64,000 nt of DNA from Brevibacterium luteolum (GTDB lineage Bacteria; Actinomycetota; Actinomycetes; Actinomycetales; Brevibacteriaceae). The translations under genes were made by a program, and so were the position numbers. The stretch covers positions 62,001 to 126,000 of the forward strand of contig NZ_JABEMC010000004.1 of the NCBI RefSeq assembly GCF_013004595.1, written 5' to 3'. Within the stretch, counting starts at the first letter, position 1. Every line of letters begins with the position of its first letter. This document shows positions 52,839-62,159 of the stretch, piece by piece. Under the pieces are notes generated by a model that saw only the letters and a list, made by a program, of their open reading frames with translations, did no database searches and was not told the DNA's origin.

Positions 52839-54842
52839 TCACATGAGTGCGCGCAGCCGGGCACGTTGGCGTTCGAGCACCTGGAGCTGCTCGAGCAGCT
52901 TCGTCGCTGCCGGGTCGTTGGGGTCGGTGCGGGAGAGCCGGGAGTGCAGTTCGCGGGCGATGCGGGTCATGTCCTCGTCGAACAGGCTGGCGATGATGCC
53001 GCGTGAGTAGCGTTCGACGCCTTGCCCGTCGGTGGCCGGCAGCGGGGTGACGGCGAGTTCGCCGATGAGTCCGCGCAGCTGGTCGGGACCTGCTTCGAGG
53101 ACCTTCTCCGGCCAGCTGGCCGGGTCGGTGATCGCAGTGCGGATGCCTCCGGCGTCCTTCATCGCCTGATGCACTGCCCTGTGGGCTGGGTGAGAGAAGA
53201 CCTTGCCGTTGAGCCCGTCGAAGAGGGTGGCGTTGACGTATTGCGGCTGCTGCATCGCCACCTGGAGGGCACCGCGTTCGATCCGCAGCTTCGGTGTGTT
53301 CGCCGGCGCGCCGGAGAACTCCTGTTCGTAGGCGGCGATCTCAGCGCCCGTCTGATCGGCAGGACTGCCCGGCGGCGGCACGGCAGGACCCCCGTAGGGG
53401 CCGCCCGGTCCCGGTGGGGACTGCTGAGGGTGTTGCCGCTGTTGCTGCTGCGGGTGCTGACTGCGCAGGTCACGGGTGGGCTGCTGTCCACCTCCGGGCC
53501 CGCCTGCTGCTGCCCTGCGTCCGGCTGCGCGCACGGCGGCGTGCACGTCTGCGGTGTCGACTCCGACGGCACCGGCGACGAAGCGCTCGTATTCCGGCCT
53601 GAGCATGCTGTCGCGGATGCCTGCGACCATCGGTGCGGCGGCCCGCACGGCGCCGACTCGGCCTTCGGCGGTGTCGAGGTCGAAGCGCTCGATTGTCGAG
53701 GTGATGGCGAACTCGAACAGCGGCCGGCGCGAGTCGATGAGCGCTTTGACGGCGGCGTCGCCCTTTTGGATGCGCAGGTCGCAGGGGTCCATGCCGTCTT
53801 CGGCGATGGCGACGAAGGTCTGGGCGACGAACTTCTGGTCGTCTTCGAAAGCCTTGAGTGCCGCTTTCCGGCCGGCCTCGTCACCGTCGAAAGTGAAGAT
53901 CACCTCACCGGAGTGCGCGGAGTCGTCGCCGAGCAGCCGCCGGATGAGCTTGATGTGCTCGGCTCCGAACGCGGTGCCGCAGGTGGCGACAGCCTGCTCG
54001 ACGCCGGCGAGGTGGGCGGCCATGACGTCGGTGTAGCCTTCGACGATGACGACCCGCTTCGAGCGGGCGATCGCCCGTTTAGCGATGTCGAGGCCGTAGA
54101 GCACCTGGTTCTTCCGGTACAGCGGGGTCTCGGGCGTGTTGAGGTATTTCGGGCCCTGGTCGTCGTCGAAGACCTTGCGGGCCCCGAAGCCGACGGTGCG
54201 GCCGGTGACGTCGTTGATCGGCCACATGAGCCGGCCGCGGAACCGGTCGTAGATGCCGCGGTTGCCCTGGCTGACCAGGCCCGAGGCGATGATGTCCTCG
54301 GTGTTGTAGCCGCGCCCGCGCAGATGCTTGAGCAAGGCGTCCCAGGATCTCGGGGCGAAGCCGATGCCGTATTTCTCGCAGACCTGTTTGTCGAAGCCGC
54401 GGTCGGCGAGGTACTGTCGGCCGATCTGCGCTTCGGGGCTGCCGAGGTATTCAGTAAAGAACGCCTGGGCTACCTGGTGCATGTCGACGAGACGCTGGCG
54501 CTGGCCGATGGCCTCTTTGTCCGGCCCGGTGCCGCCCTCTTCGTAGCGCAGCTGCACGCCGACGCGTTCGGACAGCCGCTGAACGGCCTCGGTGAAGGTC
54601 AGCCCGTCGATCTTCTGCAGGAAGGTGAAGACGTCGCCGCTCTCGCCGCAGCCGAAGCAGTGGTACATGCCGACCTGCGGACGGACGTGGAAGGACGGGG
54701 TCCGCTCGTCGTGGAAGGGGCACAGTCCCTTCATGCTGCCGACTCCTGCGCTGCGCAGCGTGACGTACTCGCCGATGATGTCGTCGAGGCGTGCCCGGGA
54801 GCGGACCTCATCGATGTCCTCGCGCAGGATCAGCCCGGCCAT
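52839..54842 (-). CDS. dnaG: DNA primase
   Basis: Makes RNA primers for replication. The CHC2 zinc finger has C41, H44, C62 and C65 (LCPFHDERTPSF, YHCFGCGESGD). The Toprim core carries VVIVEGYTDVMAAH and FTFDGDEAG. A Gln/Pro/Gly-rich linker (about residues 445-495) connects to the C-terminal DnaB-binding domain. Length 667. The ATG shares one base with the dgt stop (TAATG). The dusB-dgt-dnaG order is typical of actinobacteria. Confidence 0.96.
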   Translation of the reverse strand: MAGLILREDIDEVRSRARLDDIIGEYVTLRSAGVGSMKGLCPFHDERTPSFHVRPQVGMYHCFGCGESGDVFTFLQKIDGLTFTEAVQRLSERVGVQLRYEEGGTGPDKEAIGQRQRLVDMHQVAQAFFTEYLGSPEAQIGRQYLADRGFDKQVCEKYGIGFAPRSWDALLKHLRGRGYNTEDIIASGLVSQGNRGIYDRFRGRLMWPINDVTGRTVGFGARKVFDDDQGPKYLNTPETPLYRKNQVLYGLDIAKRAIARSKRVVIVEGYTDVMAAHLAGVEQAVATCGTAFGAEHIKLIRRLLGDDSAHSGEVIFTFDGDEAGRKAALKAFEDDQKFVAQTFVAIAEDGMDPCDLRIQKGDAAVKALIDSRRPLFEFAITSTIERFDLDTAEGRVGAVRAAAPMVAGIRDSMLRPEYERFVAGAVGVDTADVHAAVRAAGRRAAAGGPGGGQQPTRDLRSQHPQQQQRQHPQQSPPGPGGPYGGPAVPPPGSPADQTGAEIAAYEQEFSGAPANTPKLRIERGALQVAMQQPQYVNATLFDGLNGKVFSHPAHRAVHQAMKDAGGIRTAITDPASWPEKVLEAGPDQLRGLIGELAVTPLPATDGQGVERYSRGIIASLFDEDMTRIARELHSRLSRTDPNDPAATKLLEQLQVLERQRARLRALM

Positions 54843-56134
54843 TACAGCAAGCTCGCTTCGCTGGCCTGCATCCGGTGGTAGGCCGCCCAGGCGGAGTGGT
54901 CGGTGAGGCTGGCGACGTGGTCGGCGACGACGCGCAGTCGCTGCCCGTCATCTTCAGCCTCCTGGTAGTCAAGGTAGAACATCCGCTCCATGTCCTCGGG
55001 CCGTTCGCTGAAGTACTCGCACAGCTGCGTGAGCACACGCGCCTGGATGCGCTGGAGGCGCAGCCGGTCTTCGGCGACCATGACGGTGACGGTCGCCAGG
55101 CCCTTGAGCACAGCGATCTCGTAGCGGGTCGATTCGGGCACGACGAGGTTACCGTCGTAGCGGCCGAGCGGCTCCCAGCCGAACTCCTCGCGGGTGGCAG
55201 CTTCGGCAGCTCCGGCGAACCGGCCGATGAGCTGGCTGGTCATGTGCTTGAGGCTGGCCTGGGCGCGCCTGGACCCGTCATAAGGTTCTGACGGCCAGTA
55301 GCTGGCCGCCTGCAGGCGGGACAGCGCCTTCATGATGTCCTCATCGCGGGCATCGGGCAGGTACCAGGCGCGGGTGATGTCGATGAGACCGGCCAGAGCG
55401 TGGTCGTTCTGGTAGGCGAAGAGGTCGAGGTGGCCGGAGAACACTGCGTCCTCGACGTCGTGGACGGAATAGGAGATGTCGTCGGCCAGGTCCATGAGCT
55501 GGGCTTCGATGCAGCGCTGGCCCAGTGGGCGGTCGGCGCGGAAGAAGTCGAAGACGGCCCGGTCGTCGTCGTAGACGCCGAACTTCGTCACCGGTGAGCC
55601 GGTCTTCTTCGCCACCGGTGATTCCGCACGCGGCCACGGATATTTCGTGCACGCGTCCAGCGTGGCGCGGGTGAGGTTGAGCCCTGCCGGGGTGCCGTCT
55701 GCGGCGTGGACCTTGGGTTCGAGCCGGGTGAGCACCCGCAGGGTCTGGGCGTTCCCTTCGAATCCGCCGATGTCGGCGCAGACTTCGTCGAGGACAGCTT
55801 CGCCGTTGTGTCCGAAAGGCGGGTGCCCGAGGTCGTGGGCCAGGCAGGCGGTGTCGACGATCTCCGGGTCACAGCCGAGGTAGCGGGCAAGTTCGCGGCC
55901 GACCTGGGCGACTTCCAGGGAGTGGGTCAGGCGGGTGCGCACGAAATCATCGGTGCCTGGGGAGACGACCTGGGTTTTGGCGCCCATCCGGCGCAGACCC
56001 GAGGAATGCAGCACACGCGCCCGGTCGCGCTGGAAGTCGGTGCGTCGGGGGTTCTTCGCCGGTTCGGCGACCCAGCGCTGGCGGTCGTGCTCGGAGTACT
56101 CGGCCACCTGAAGTTGCGTCTGGACCACCCTCAT
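54842..56134 (-). CDS. dgt: Deoxyguanosinetriphosphate triphosphohydrolase
   Basis: HD-domain enzyme that splits dGTP to deoxyguanosine and triphosphate. Metal ligands are H71 (LTHSLEVAQVG), H100-D101 (CLAHDLGHPPFGHNGE) and an Asp in MDLADDISYSVHD. Length 430 fits the type II dGTPase-like group. The ATG overlaps the dusB stop by 4 bases. It is the middle gene of the coupled dusB-dgt-dnaG run. Confidence 0.93.
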   Translation of the reverse strand: MRVVQTQLQVAEYSEHDRQRWVAEPAKNPRRTDFQRDRARVLHSSGLRRMGAKTQVVSPGTDDFVRTRLTHSLEVAQVGRELARYLGCDPEIVDTACLAHDLGHPPFGHNGEAVLDEVCADIGGFEGNAQTLRVLTRLEPKVHAADGTPAGLNLTRATLDACTKYPWPRAESPVAKKTGSPVTKFGVYDDDRAVFDFFRADRPLGQRCIEAQLMDLADDISYSVHDVEDAVFSGHLDLFAYQNDHALAGLIDITRAWYLPDARDEDIMKALSRLQAASYWPSEPYDGSRRAQASLKHMTSQLIGRFAGAAEAATREEFGWEPLGRYDGNLVVPESTRYEIAVLKGLATVTVMVAEDRLRLQRIQARVLTQLCEYFSERPEDMERMFYLDYQEAEDDGQRLRVVADHVASLTDHSAWAAYHRMQASEASLL

Positions 56135-57312
56135 CCTCCTGAGACGTCGAGTTCGGCCTCGGCGAGCTCCGCGGAGCGCTCCGGGTTCATCTCCCGCGAG
56201 TCAAGCCAGCCTTCAGGCAGGTGGGGCCGCTTCGGGCGGGTGGTGCGTCCGCGTGAGCCCTCGGCATCAGCCCCGGGATAGGGTGCGTCGCGGTCGAGCT
56301 CGTCGAGCAGTCCGCGCAGCTCAGCCAGGGAGGAGACCATCGCGAGCTTGCGGCGGGCCTGCCCGCCGACCGGGTAGCCCTTGAAGTACCAGGCGATGTG
56401 CTTGCGCAGGTCGCGCACGCCGTAGAACTCGTCGTCGTAGTACTCGGTGAGGTAGACGCCGTGGGTGTAGACGACATCGGCGACCTGGCCGAGGTTCGGG
56501 CGGATGCGCTCATCGCTGCCGTTGAGTGCAGCGGCGAGATCGCCGAAGAGCCACGGCCGGCCCTGGCAGCCACGGCCGATGACGACACCGTCGCAGCCGG
56601 TCTGGGCCATCATGTCGACGGCGTCCTCGGCTGCGAAGATGTCGCCGTTGCCCAGCACGGGCACGGCGTCGCCGATGAGGTCCTTGAGCCGGGCGATGGC
56701 CCCCCAGTCGGCGGTGCCGGAGTACAGGTCGGCAGTCGTGCGCCCGTGCAGGGTCATCGCGGACACTCCTGCCTCGGCGGCGATGCGACCGGCGTCGAGG
56801 TAGGTGAGGTGGTCGGCGTCGATGCCCTTGCGCATCTTGATCGTCAGCGGAATGTCACCGCGGCTGGCTTCGCGCACAGCGGTGGTGACGATGTCGGTGA
56901 ACAGGTCGAGCTTCCACGGCAGCGCTGAGCCGCCGCCCTTGCGGGTGACCTTGGGGACGGGGCAGCCGAAGTTGAGGTCGATGTGGTCGGCGCGGTCCTC
57001 GTCGACGAGCATCCGCACTGCCTGGCCGATCGTGACGGGGTCGACGCCGTAGAGCTGGACGGAGCGCGGCACCTCGTAGGGCTCGTGATGGATGATGCGC
57101 ATGCTCTTCGGAGAGCGTTCGACGAGCGCGCGGCTCGTCACCATTTCGGTGACGTAGAGTCCGGCACCGTACTCGCGGCACAGGCGGCGGAAGGCGGTGT
57201 TCGTGATGCCGGCCATCGGGGCGAGCACCACCGGCGAGTCGAGTTCGATGTTGCCGATGCGCAGCGCCGATGCGGCGGTGGTCTGCAGAGAGGTGGTGGT
57301 CATGGTCGTCAC
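56131..57312 (-). CDS. dusB: tRNA dihydrouridine synthase DusB
   Basis: FMN enzyme that reduces uridine in the tRNA D-loop. APMAGITNTAFRRLC (flavin site), DLNFGCPVPKVTRKGGGSAL with catalytic Cys, TIKMRKGID and GNGDIFAAEDA are present. Length about 393. Start choice is open: GATAAT (57319-57324) is six bases before the GTG at 57312 and suggests leaderless initiation there; an ATG follows at 57303. It heads the dusB-dgt-dnaG operon. Confidence 0.93.
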   Translation of the reverse strand: MTTMTTTSLQTTAASALRIGNIELDSPVVLAPMAGITNTAFRRLCREYGAGLYVTEMVTSRALVERSPKSMRIIHHEPYEVPRSVQLYGVDPVTIGQAVRMLVDEDRADHIDLNFGCPVPKVTRKGGGSALPWKLDLFTDIVTTAVREASRGDIPLTIKMRKGIDADHLTYLDAGRIAAEAGVSAMTLHGRTTADLYSGTADWGAIARLKDLIGDAVPVLGNGDIFAAEDAVDMMAQTGCDGVVIGRGCQGRPWLFGDLAAALNGSDERIRPNLGQVADVVYTHGVYLTEYYDDEFYGVRDLRKHIAWYFKGYPVGGQARRKLAMVSSLAELRGLLDELDRDAPYPGADAEGSRGRTTRPKRPHLPEGWLDSREMNPERSAELAEAELDVSGG

Positions 57313-57318
57313 CACCCT

Positions 57319-57324
57319 ATTATC
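57319..57324 (-). promoter_or_regulatory. -10 box of dusB-dgt-dnaG
   Basis: GATAAT on the minus strand; the best -10 match among the leaderless set, six bases before a GTG. Confidence 0.5.
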
Positions 57325-57419
57325 TCCAGACAGTCAAACCGGGACCGAGGCGGGTGTGGACACCCAGCATCGGCTCAGAGAGAGACTGTGGATGGACGTG
57401 CGGGCATCCGGTCGTCTCG

Positions 57420-58808
57420 TCAGCCGGCGATGGTCTCCCGGTCCCGGCCCACGCCTCGGCGACGGCCGAAGGAGGCGAGGAAGATCGCCGCAGCACTCAG
57501 CAGACAGCAGGCCACCAGGTAGGCCGCTGCAGCAGTGATCGCGCCGTTCGCCCAGGCGATAAGGGCAGCGAGGACGACTGGTGAGAAGCCGGCGATGAGC
57601 GCACCGTTGGCCTCCCGTGCCAGGGCCATCGCGGAGAACCGGTGGCGGGTGGGAAACAGGTTGGCCAGGAACGCGCCCTGCGAACCCGAGGTACCGGAGA
57701 TGACGAGCCCGTAGCCGATCGCGATGGCGATGAGAGCGCTGGTGAAGGTGCCCTGTGAGAGCAGCCACAGGAATGGGAAAGCGTACAGCGCGCCGATGAC
57801 CGAGGCCCAGCCCATGACGGTGCCGGCGCCGAACCGGTCGGCGAGGCTGCCGCCGAGCGGGGTGAGGATGATCGCGGCGAGAGTGCCGAGGGTGACCGCC
57901 CCGAGCGCGTGGGTCTGCGGCATGCCGGTGCCGACCAGGTAGCCGATGGAGAACACGGCCATGCCGTAGTTGAGCGCGTTGTGGCCGGTGAGGCTGAGGA
58001 ACCCGGCGAGCACGCCGCGCCAGTCGGTGGCGAGCAGTGCCAGCAGCGGCACCTTGGTGGCGTGGGCTTCCTGCTGCTCCATCGCCGAGGTGTATTCGGG
58101 GGTCTCTTCGAGCTTGGCGCGGATGTAGATGGCGACGAAGAACAGCACGACCGAGGCGAGGAACGGCAGGCGCCAGCCGATCGACATGAAGGTCTCCTCG
58201 GCCATGCCGGAGGAGGCGAGGAAGAACGCCGCAGTGGCCAGCACGATGCCGGCTGGCGGGGCGCAGAGCACGAGTGAGGTGAAGAAGCCGCGCCGGTGGG
58301 CGGGGACGTATTCGGCGACCATCGTCGTTGCGCCGGAGAGCTCGGCACCAGCGCCGAAGCCCTGGAGGAACCGAAAGATGACGAGCAGGATCGGGGCGAG
58401 CACGCCGACGGCGGCTGCGGTGGGCAGCAGGCCGATGGCCACGGTGGCGATTGCCATGAGCACGATGGTGAGGATCATCGCCGGGCGGCGGCCGTGCCGG
58501 TCGCCGATGTGGCCGATGACGATGCCGCCGACCGGGCGGGCGAGGAAACCGACGGCGAAGGTTGCCAGCGCCGAGAGCTGGCCGGCGCCGGAGACTGAGT
58601 CGGGGAAGAACAGCGGTCCGATGACCAGGCCTGCGGCGGCGCCGTAGAGGGCGTAGTCATACCATTCGATGACGGTGCCGATGACGGAGGCGACGATGGC
58701 GCGGCGGGCGGCCGGGCGCAGCGGGGCACCGGCAGCAGGCTGGCCCGCGGCTGCGGAGTCTGAGCGGTCAGCGGCAGGCTGATCGGCGGCAGTTCGGGCG
58801 GAAGTCAT
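57420..58808 (-). CDS. MHS family MFS transporter
   Basis: Metabolite:proton symporter type (relatives include ProP, KgtP and shikimate carriers). Twelve helices; motif A in GHIGDRHGRRPAMIL (about residues 98-112) and again in GGSLADRFGAG; helix 1 contains GTVIEWYDYALYG, a hallmark of the MHS group. Length 462. Polar N terminus of 30 residues. ATG start with TACATA six bases upstream, a weak leaderless candidate. Substrate unknown. Confidence 0.9.
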   Translation of the reverse strand: MTSARTAADQPAADRSDSAAAGQPAAGAPLRPAARRAIVASVIGTVIEWYDYALYGAAAGLVIGPLFFPDSVSGAGQLSALATFAVGFLARPVGGIVIGHIGDRHGRRPAMILTIVLMAIATVAIGLLPTAAAVGVLAPILLVIFRFLQGFGAGAELSGATTMVAEYVPAHRRGFFTSLVLCAPPAGIVLATAAFFLASSGMAEETFMSIGWRLPFLASVVLFFVAIYIRAKLEETPEYTSAMEQQEAHATKVPLLALLATDWRGVLAGFLSLTGHNALNYGMAVFSIGYLVGTGMPQTHALGAVTLGTLAAIILTPLGGSLADRFGAGTVMGWASVIGALYAFPFLWLLSQGTFTSALIAIAIGYGLVISGTSGSQGAFLANLFPTRHRFSAMALAREANGALIAGFSPVVLAALIAWANGAITAAAAYLVACCLLSAAAIFLASFGRRRGVGRDRETIAG

Positions 58809-58912
58809 CCGTCATATGTACCAAGCCGGCTCAGCTGTGCGAAATCGCGTCCGCATTCCAGTCCGGTCGGCCCCAGGACACGCGCAGACCAGACACGGGC
58901 AGTGTCGCGGAC

Positions 58913-59227
58913 TCAGATTGGATAGACCCGCCACCCGTCCGGGCCGTCGCGCAGCTCGCCGCGTGAACCGTCGAAGACCTCGAGCATTTCCGCCACGTGC
59001 ACGGAGGTCAGCAGCCCGATGCCGGTGACACGGCCACCGGCCCAGCGCGTGGCCACCTCAGACAGTGACACGTGCCAGAAGATCACCGGATTGCCACCCG
59101 CGTCCGCACCGATGCCCTCGGCTGGCCCTGTGTCCTTGCGTTCGAAGACGAGGTTAGGGCCGTGCCTGGTGCACGACCAACCCATCTCAGCGAGTTGCGC
59201 GCTCAGCTCTGCTTCGGCGGCACTCAT
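58913..59227 (-). CDS. Unknown small cytosolic protein
   Basis: 104 residues, no family recognised, no membrane helix. Contains EMGWSCTRHGPNLVFERKD, a central GNPVIFWHVSLSEVATRWAG and WRVYPI at the end. Two Trp-containing beta-like blocks suggest a compact alpha/beta fold. Codon bias is like its neighbours. It is divergent from the lactate-permease-type gene with 27 bases between starts. GGAGGA lies upstream of the ATG, which supports translation. Confidence 0.6.
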   Translation of the reverse strand: MSAAEAELSAQLAEMGWSCTRHGPNLVFERKDTGPAEGIGADAGGNPVIFWHVSLSEVATRWAGGRVTGIGLLTSVHVAEMLEVFDGSRGELRDGPDGWRVYPI

Positions 59228-59254
59228 CTGTCCTCCTGGTAGCGTTCCCGACGC

Positions 59255-60709
59255 ATGACGACACTGCTGAGCATCCTACCGATCGCCGTCGCCGTGGCCG
59301 TGCTCGTCGCCGGCCGCGGCACGCTCATCGCTGCCCTCAGCGGGGCGGGCGCGGCGCTGCTGAGCGCCCTCATCGCCACCGCGACGCCGGGCATCTCACT
59401 GCACTTCGGTCAGCTGGCCGCCTCCGAGACGCTCGACCTCGTCATCCTCGCTGGCGAGGTGCTGGCCATCTTGCTCTTCGGCATGGTGCTTGCCCAGCTG
59501 CTGGAAGCGATCGGGGCGTTGCAGACGATCTCGGCGCGCATCCGCAGCCTGTTGCCTGACCCGATCGTCGGCGCCGGGCTCATCGTCTTCGGCGTGGTGC
59601 CCTTCGTCGAATCGGTCACCGGCTACGGGATCGGACTGACCGCCGGCATCCCGCTGCTGCGCAGGCTCGGCTTCTCGATCCGCACCTCGGCATTCCTCGG
59701 ACTCCTCGGCCTCATCGCCGTGCCCTGGGGTGCCCTCGGGCCGGGCACGGCGGTCGCCGCACAGCTGACCGGGCTCGGTCTGCAGGAGCTCGGCGTCGGC
59801 TCGGCCTGGGCGAACGCCCTGCCGGTCGTCATCGTCTTCGCCCTCACCACCGCCATCACGCGCGCCTGGCGCAGCCTGTCGGGCCTCGTGGGACTCATCG
59901 CTGCGGCTGTCTGCCTGTGGGGCGGCATCTTGACAGCGAACATCCTCATCGGCACTCCCCTGGCCGGCGTGCTCGGCTCGCTGCTCGTCATCGCCGTGCT
60001 GCTCACCGGCTGCCTCCTCAGCCGACGCGGCCAGCCGGAACCGGTTCCCGGCCGGCTGGCCCCGGCGCTGCTGCCCTACGCAGTGCTCACCGTCGGCCTG
60101 CTGCTCGCCAGCGGCGCTGCAGCACTGTGGCCGTCCCCGATGACAGCGGTGCTGTCGGCACCGCCGGTGTGGCTGGCGATCGCATGCGCGGTCGCCGCCC
60201 GCATGCTCGCCTCCCGGGCACCCGCCGCCGAGGTGGTGGGCACCGCTGCACGGGCGTGGATCCCGGTCGGGGTGGCCACCGCCGGGTTCATGCTGCTGGG
60301 CTGGCTCATGACCGACACCGGCATGACCGAAGTCATCGGTGCCGGCCTGGCGAGGATCGGCATCGGCTTCGCCCCAGCGCTCACGGCGCTCGGCTCGGTG
60401 CTGACCGGGTCGAATACAGGTTCGAACGCGATGTTCGCCTCGACGATCGCGGCGATGGCCGCCACGACCGGCACCGGGCTGCTGCCGGCGGTGGCGATGA
60501 GCAATGTCGCCGGATCCTTCGCCGCACTGGCCACCCCGCCGCGTGTGGCGCTGGCCCTCAGCCTGGCCGCCACGACCGCCGATGACGACGGTTCAGCGGC
60601 TCCAGACAGTGCGGAGAAGGCTCAGCTGGAGCGCAGCGTGCTCATCTGGTCACTGCTGACCGCCTTCGGCACGGCAGCGCTCGTCGGTGTGGTGCTGCAG
60701 GTTCTGTGA
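59255..60709 (+). CDS. L-lactate permease (LctP) family transporter
   Basis: Polytopic membrane protein of 12 or more helices; the family moves L-lactate, D-lactate and glycolate with protons. VPFVESVTGYGIGLTAGIPL (about residues 110-129) and LTGSNTGSNAMFASTIAAMA (about 386-405) match the two family signatures. Length 484 is shorter than the usual 530-560, mainly from a reduced middle region. The substrate is inferred from the family. It converges on the aminotransferase gene with 2 bases between stops. Confidence 0.82.
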   Translation: MTTLLSILPIAVAVAVLVAGRGTLIAALSGAGAALLSALIATATPGISLHFGQLAASETLDLVILAGEVLAILLFGMVLAQLLEAIGALQTISARIRSLLPDPIVGAGLIVFGVVPFVESVTGYGIGLTAGIPLLRRLGFSIRTSAFLGLLGLIAVPWGALGPGTAVAAQLTGLGLQELGVGSAWANALPVVIVFALTTAITRAWRSLSGLVGLIAAAVCLWGGILTANILIGTPLAGVLGSLLVIAVLLTGCLLSRRGQPEPVPGRLAPALLPYAVLTVGLLLASGAAALWPSPMTAVLSAPPVWLAIACAVAARMLASRAPAAEVVGTAARAWIPVGVATAGFMLLGWLMTDTGMTEVIGAGLARIGIGFAPALTALGSVLTGSNTGSNAMFASTIAAMAATTGTGLLPAVAMSNVAGSFAALATPPRVALALSLAATTADDDGSAAPDSAEKAQLERSVLIWSLLTAFGTAALVGVVLQVL

Positions 60710-60711
60710 GC

Positions 60712-62025
60712 TCAGCTGCGGGAGAGCTGCACCTCGATGGCGCGGCCGAGCCGGGCGATGCCCTCGTGGATGCGCTCGACGGTCGAGGAGGCGAAGCACA
60801 GGCGCATCGCGTTGGAGAACTCACCTGCCGGTGAGAACGCCTCACCGGGGATGAACGCAACACCCTCGTCCAGAGCGGTCTCGAACAGCTCGCGGGCGTC
60901 GATGTCGGCGGCATCGCCGATCAGCGTCGCCCATAGGAAGAATCCGCCGTCGGGGTTGGTCAGCTCCACCCGGCCGGACAGGTGTTCGGCGGCGGCTTCG
61001 AGCATCGCGTCCTTGCGCCGGTGGTAGGCGGTGCGCAGCCTGTCGAGATGCTCGGTGAACCCGCCGCGGGTGAGGTAGTGGGCCACAAGCTGCTGGCTGG
61101 GCACCGCGGCCGAGGCGTCCATCGCCTGGCGGACGTTGATGAGCAGCTGGCGGATCGCCGGGTCGACCTCGACCCAGCCGACGCGCAGGCCCGGGGCGAT
61201 GATCTTGGAGAACGACCGGGCAGAGAACACCAGCGGGTCATCCGGGCTGAGTTCGGCGAAGCTGGGGATGTACTCGCCGGAGAAGCGCAGCGAACCGTAC
61301 GGGTCGTCGTCGATGATGACGCTGTTCCACTCGTGGGCGAGTTCTAGCAGTCGCTGGCGGCGTGCCAGGCTCATGGTCACACCCGAGGGGTTCTGGAAGT
61401 TCGGGATGACGTAGATCGCCGTCGGCTTCCGGCCGAGGGTCTCGACGTCGCGGGCGAGGCGCTCGACGTCCATGCCGTCGTCGTCGACGGGGATCTGCAG
61501 CACCTCGGCGCCGTAGCTCAGCGCGGTCGAGGTGCCGTTGGTGTAGGTCGGGGATTCGACGGCGACGAGGTCTCCGTCGTTGACGAACATCTTGTAGGCC
61601 AGGTCGAGGCCCTGCATGCCGCCGCTGGTGACGATGATGCGGTTGGGATCAACGGTGCGCGGGCCGGTGAGGTCCTCGGATTCGCAGATCGCGTTGATGA
61701 GCTCGGTCTCGCCTTCGGTCGGGCCGTAGGTGTAGGAGCTCGGGTTCGTCATCGTCCCGAGGAACTCGGCGAAGTCGGCAGCCGGGACGACCTGTTCAGC
61801 CGGTGCGCCCATGCCGAAGCGGACGATGTCATTGGTCCGAGAGGCCAGCAGGGAGACCGATGCATCGATGACCGATCCGGTCCAGCCGCGGGTGCGGCGG
61901 GCCAGCGGCAGCGTCACGTCACCGAGCTGTTTGACCGCAGCAGTCGGGTCGACAGCCGCGTCGGCGGTGGTGGTGACAACCGGGGTTGCCGGTGCCTGGG
62001 TCATCATGTGCGATGCGGGAGTCAT
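60712..62025 (-). CDS. PLP-dependent aminotransferase, class I/II (2-aminoadipate/LysN-like)
   Basis: Fold type I aminotransferase without the GntR domain of MocR proteins. VTSGGMQGLDLAYKMFVNDGD, YVIPNFQNPSGVTMS, IIDDDPYGSLRF and the PLP lysine in FSARSFSKIIAPGLRVGW are in order; the C-terminal block PDGGFFLWATL is present. Length 437 with a 30-residue Ala/Thr-rich N terminus. GGAAGTGAG precedes the ATG. Relatives use branched or aromatic amino acids or 2-aminoadipate; the true substrate is open. Confidence 0.88.
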   Translation of the reverse strand: MTPASHMMTQAPATPVVTTTADAAVDPTAAVKQLGDVTLPLARRTRGWTGSVIDASVSLLASRTNDIVRFGMGAPAEQVVPAADFAEFLGTMTNPSSYTYGPTEGETELINAICESEDLTGPRTVDPNRIIVTSGGMQGLDLAYKMFVNDGDLVAVESPTYTNGTSTALSYGAEVLQIPVDDDGMDVERLARDVETLGRKPTAIYVIPNFQNPSGVTMSLARRQRLLELAHEWNSVIIDDDPYGSLRFSGEYIPSFAELSPDDPLVFSARSFSKIIAPGLRVGWVEVDPAIRQLLINVRQAMDASAAVPSQQLVAHYLTRGGFTEHLDRLRTAYHRRKDAMLEAAAEHLSGRVELTNPDGGFFLWATLIGDAADIDARELFETALDEGVAFIPGEAFSPAGEFSNAMRLCFASSTVERIHEGIARLGRAIEVQLSRS

Positions 62026-62159
62026 CAGTGCTCACTTCCGTCTCGGGGTCCGGTGCGGCGCCGACAACGCTGTCTGGCGCGGGGTTCGAGCAGTGCATCC
62101 GGGCCGAAGCCGGGGATACGTCTCAGCAGGGGGATGCGTCTGTCGGATGACAGCCTATC

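Noticed and set aside
53022..54881. 619-codon plus-strand open frame opposite dnaG
   Set aside because: Antisense shadow of dnaG.
57345..57375. Palindrome GGGTGTGGACACCC at 57353-57366 as an operator or terminator
   Set aside because: Only six-base arms with a two-base loop and no neighbouring copies; could be a weak terminator of the MHS gene but support is thin.
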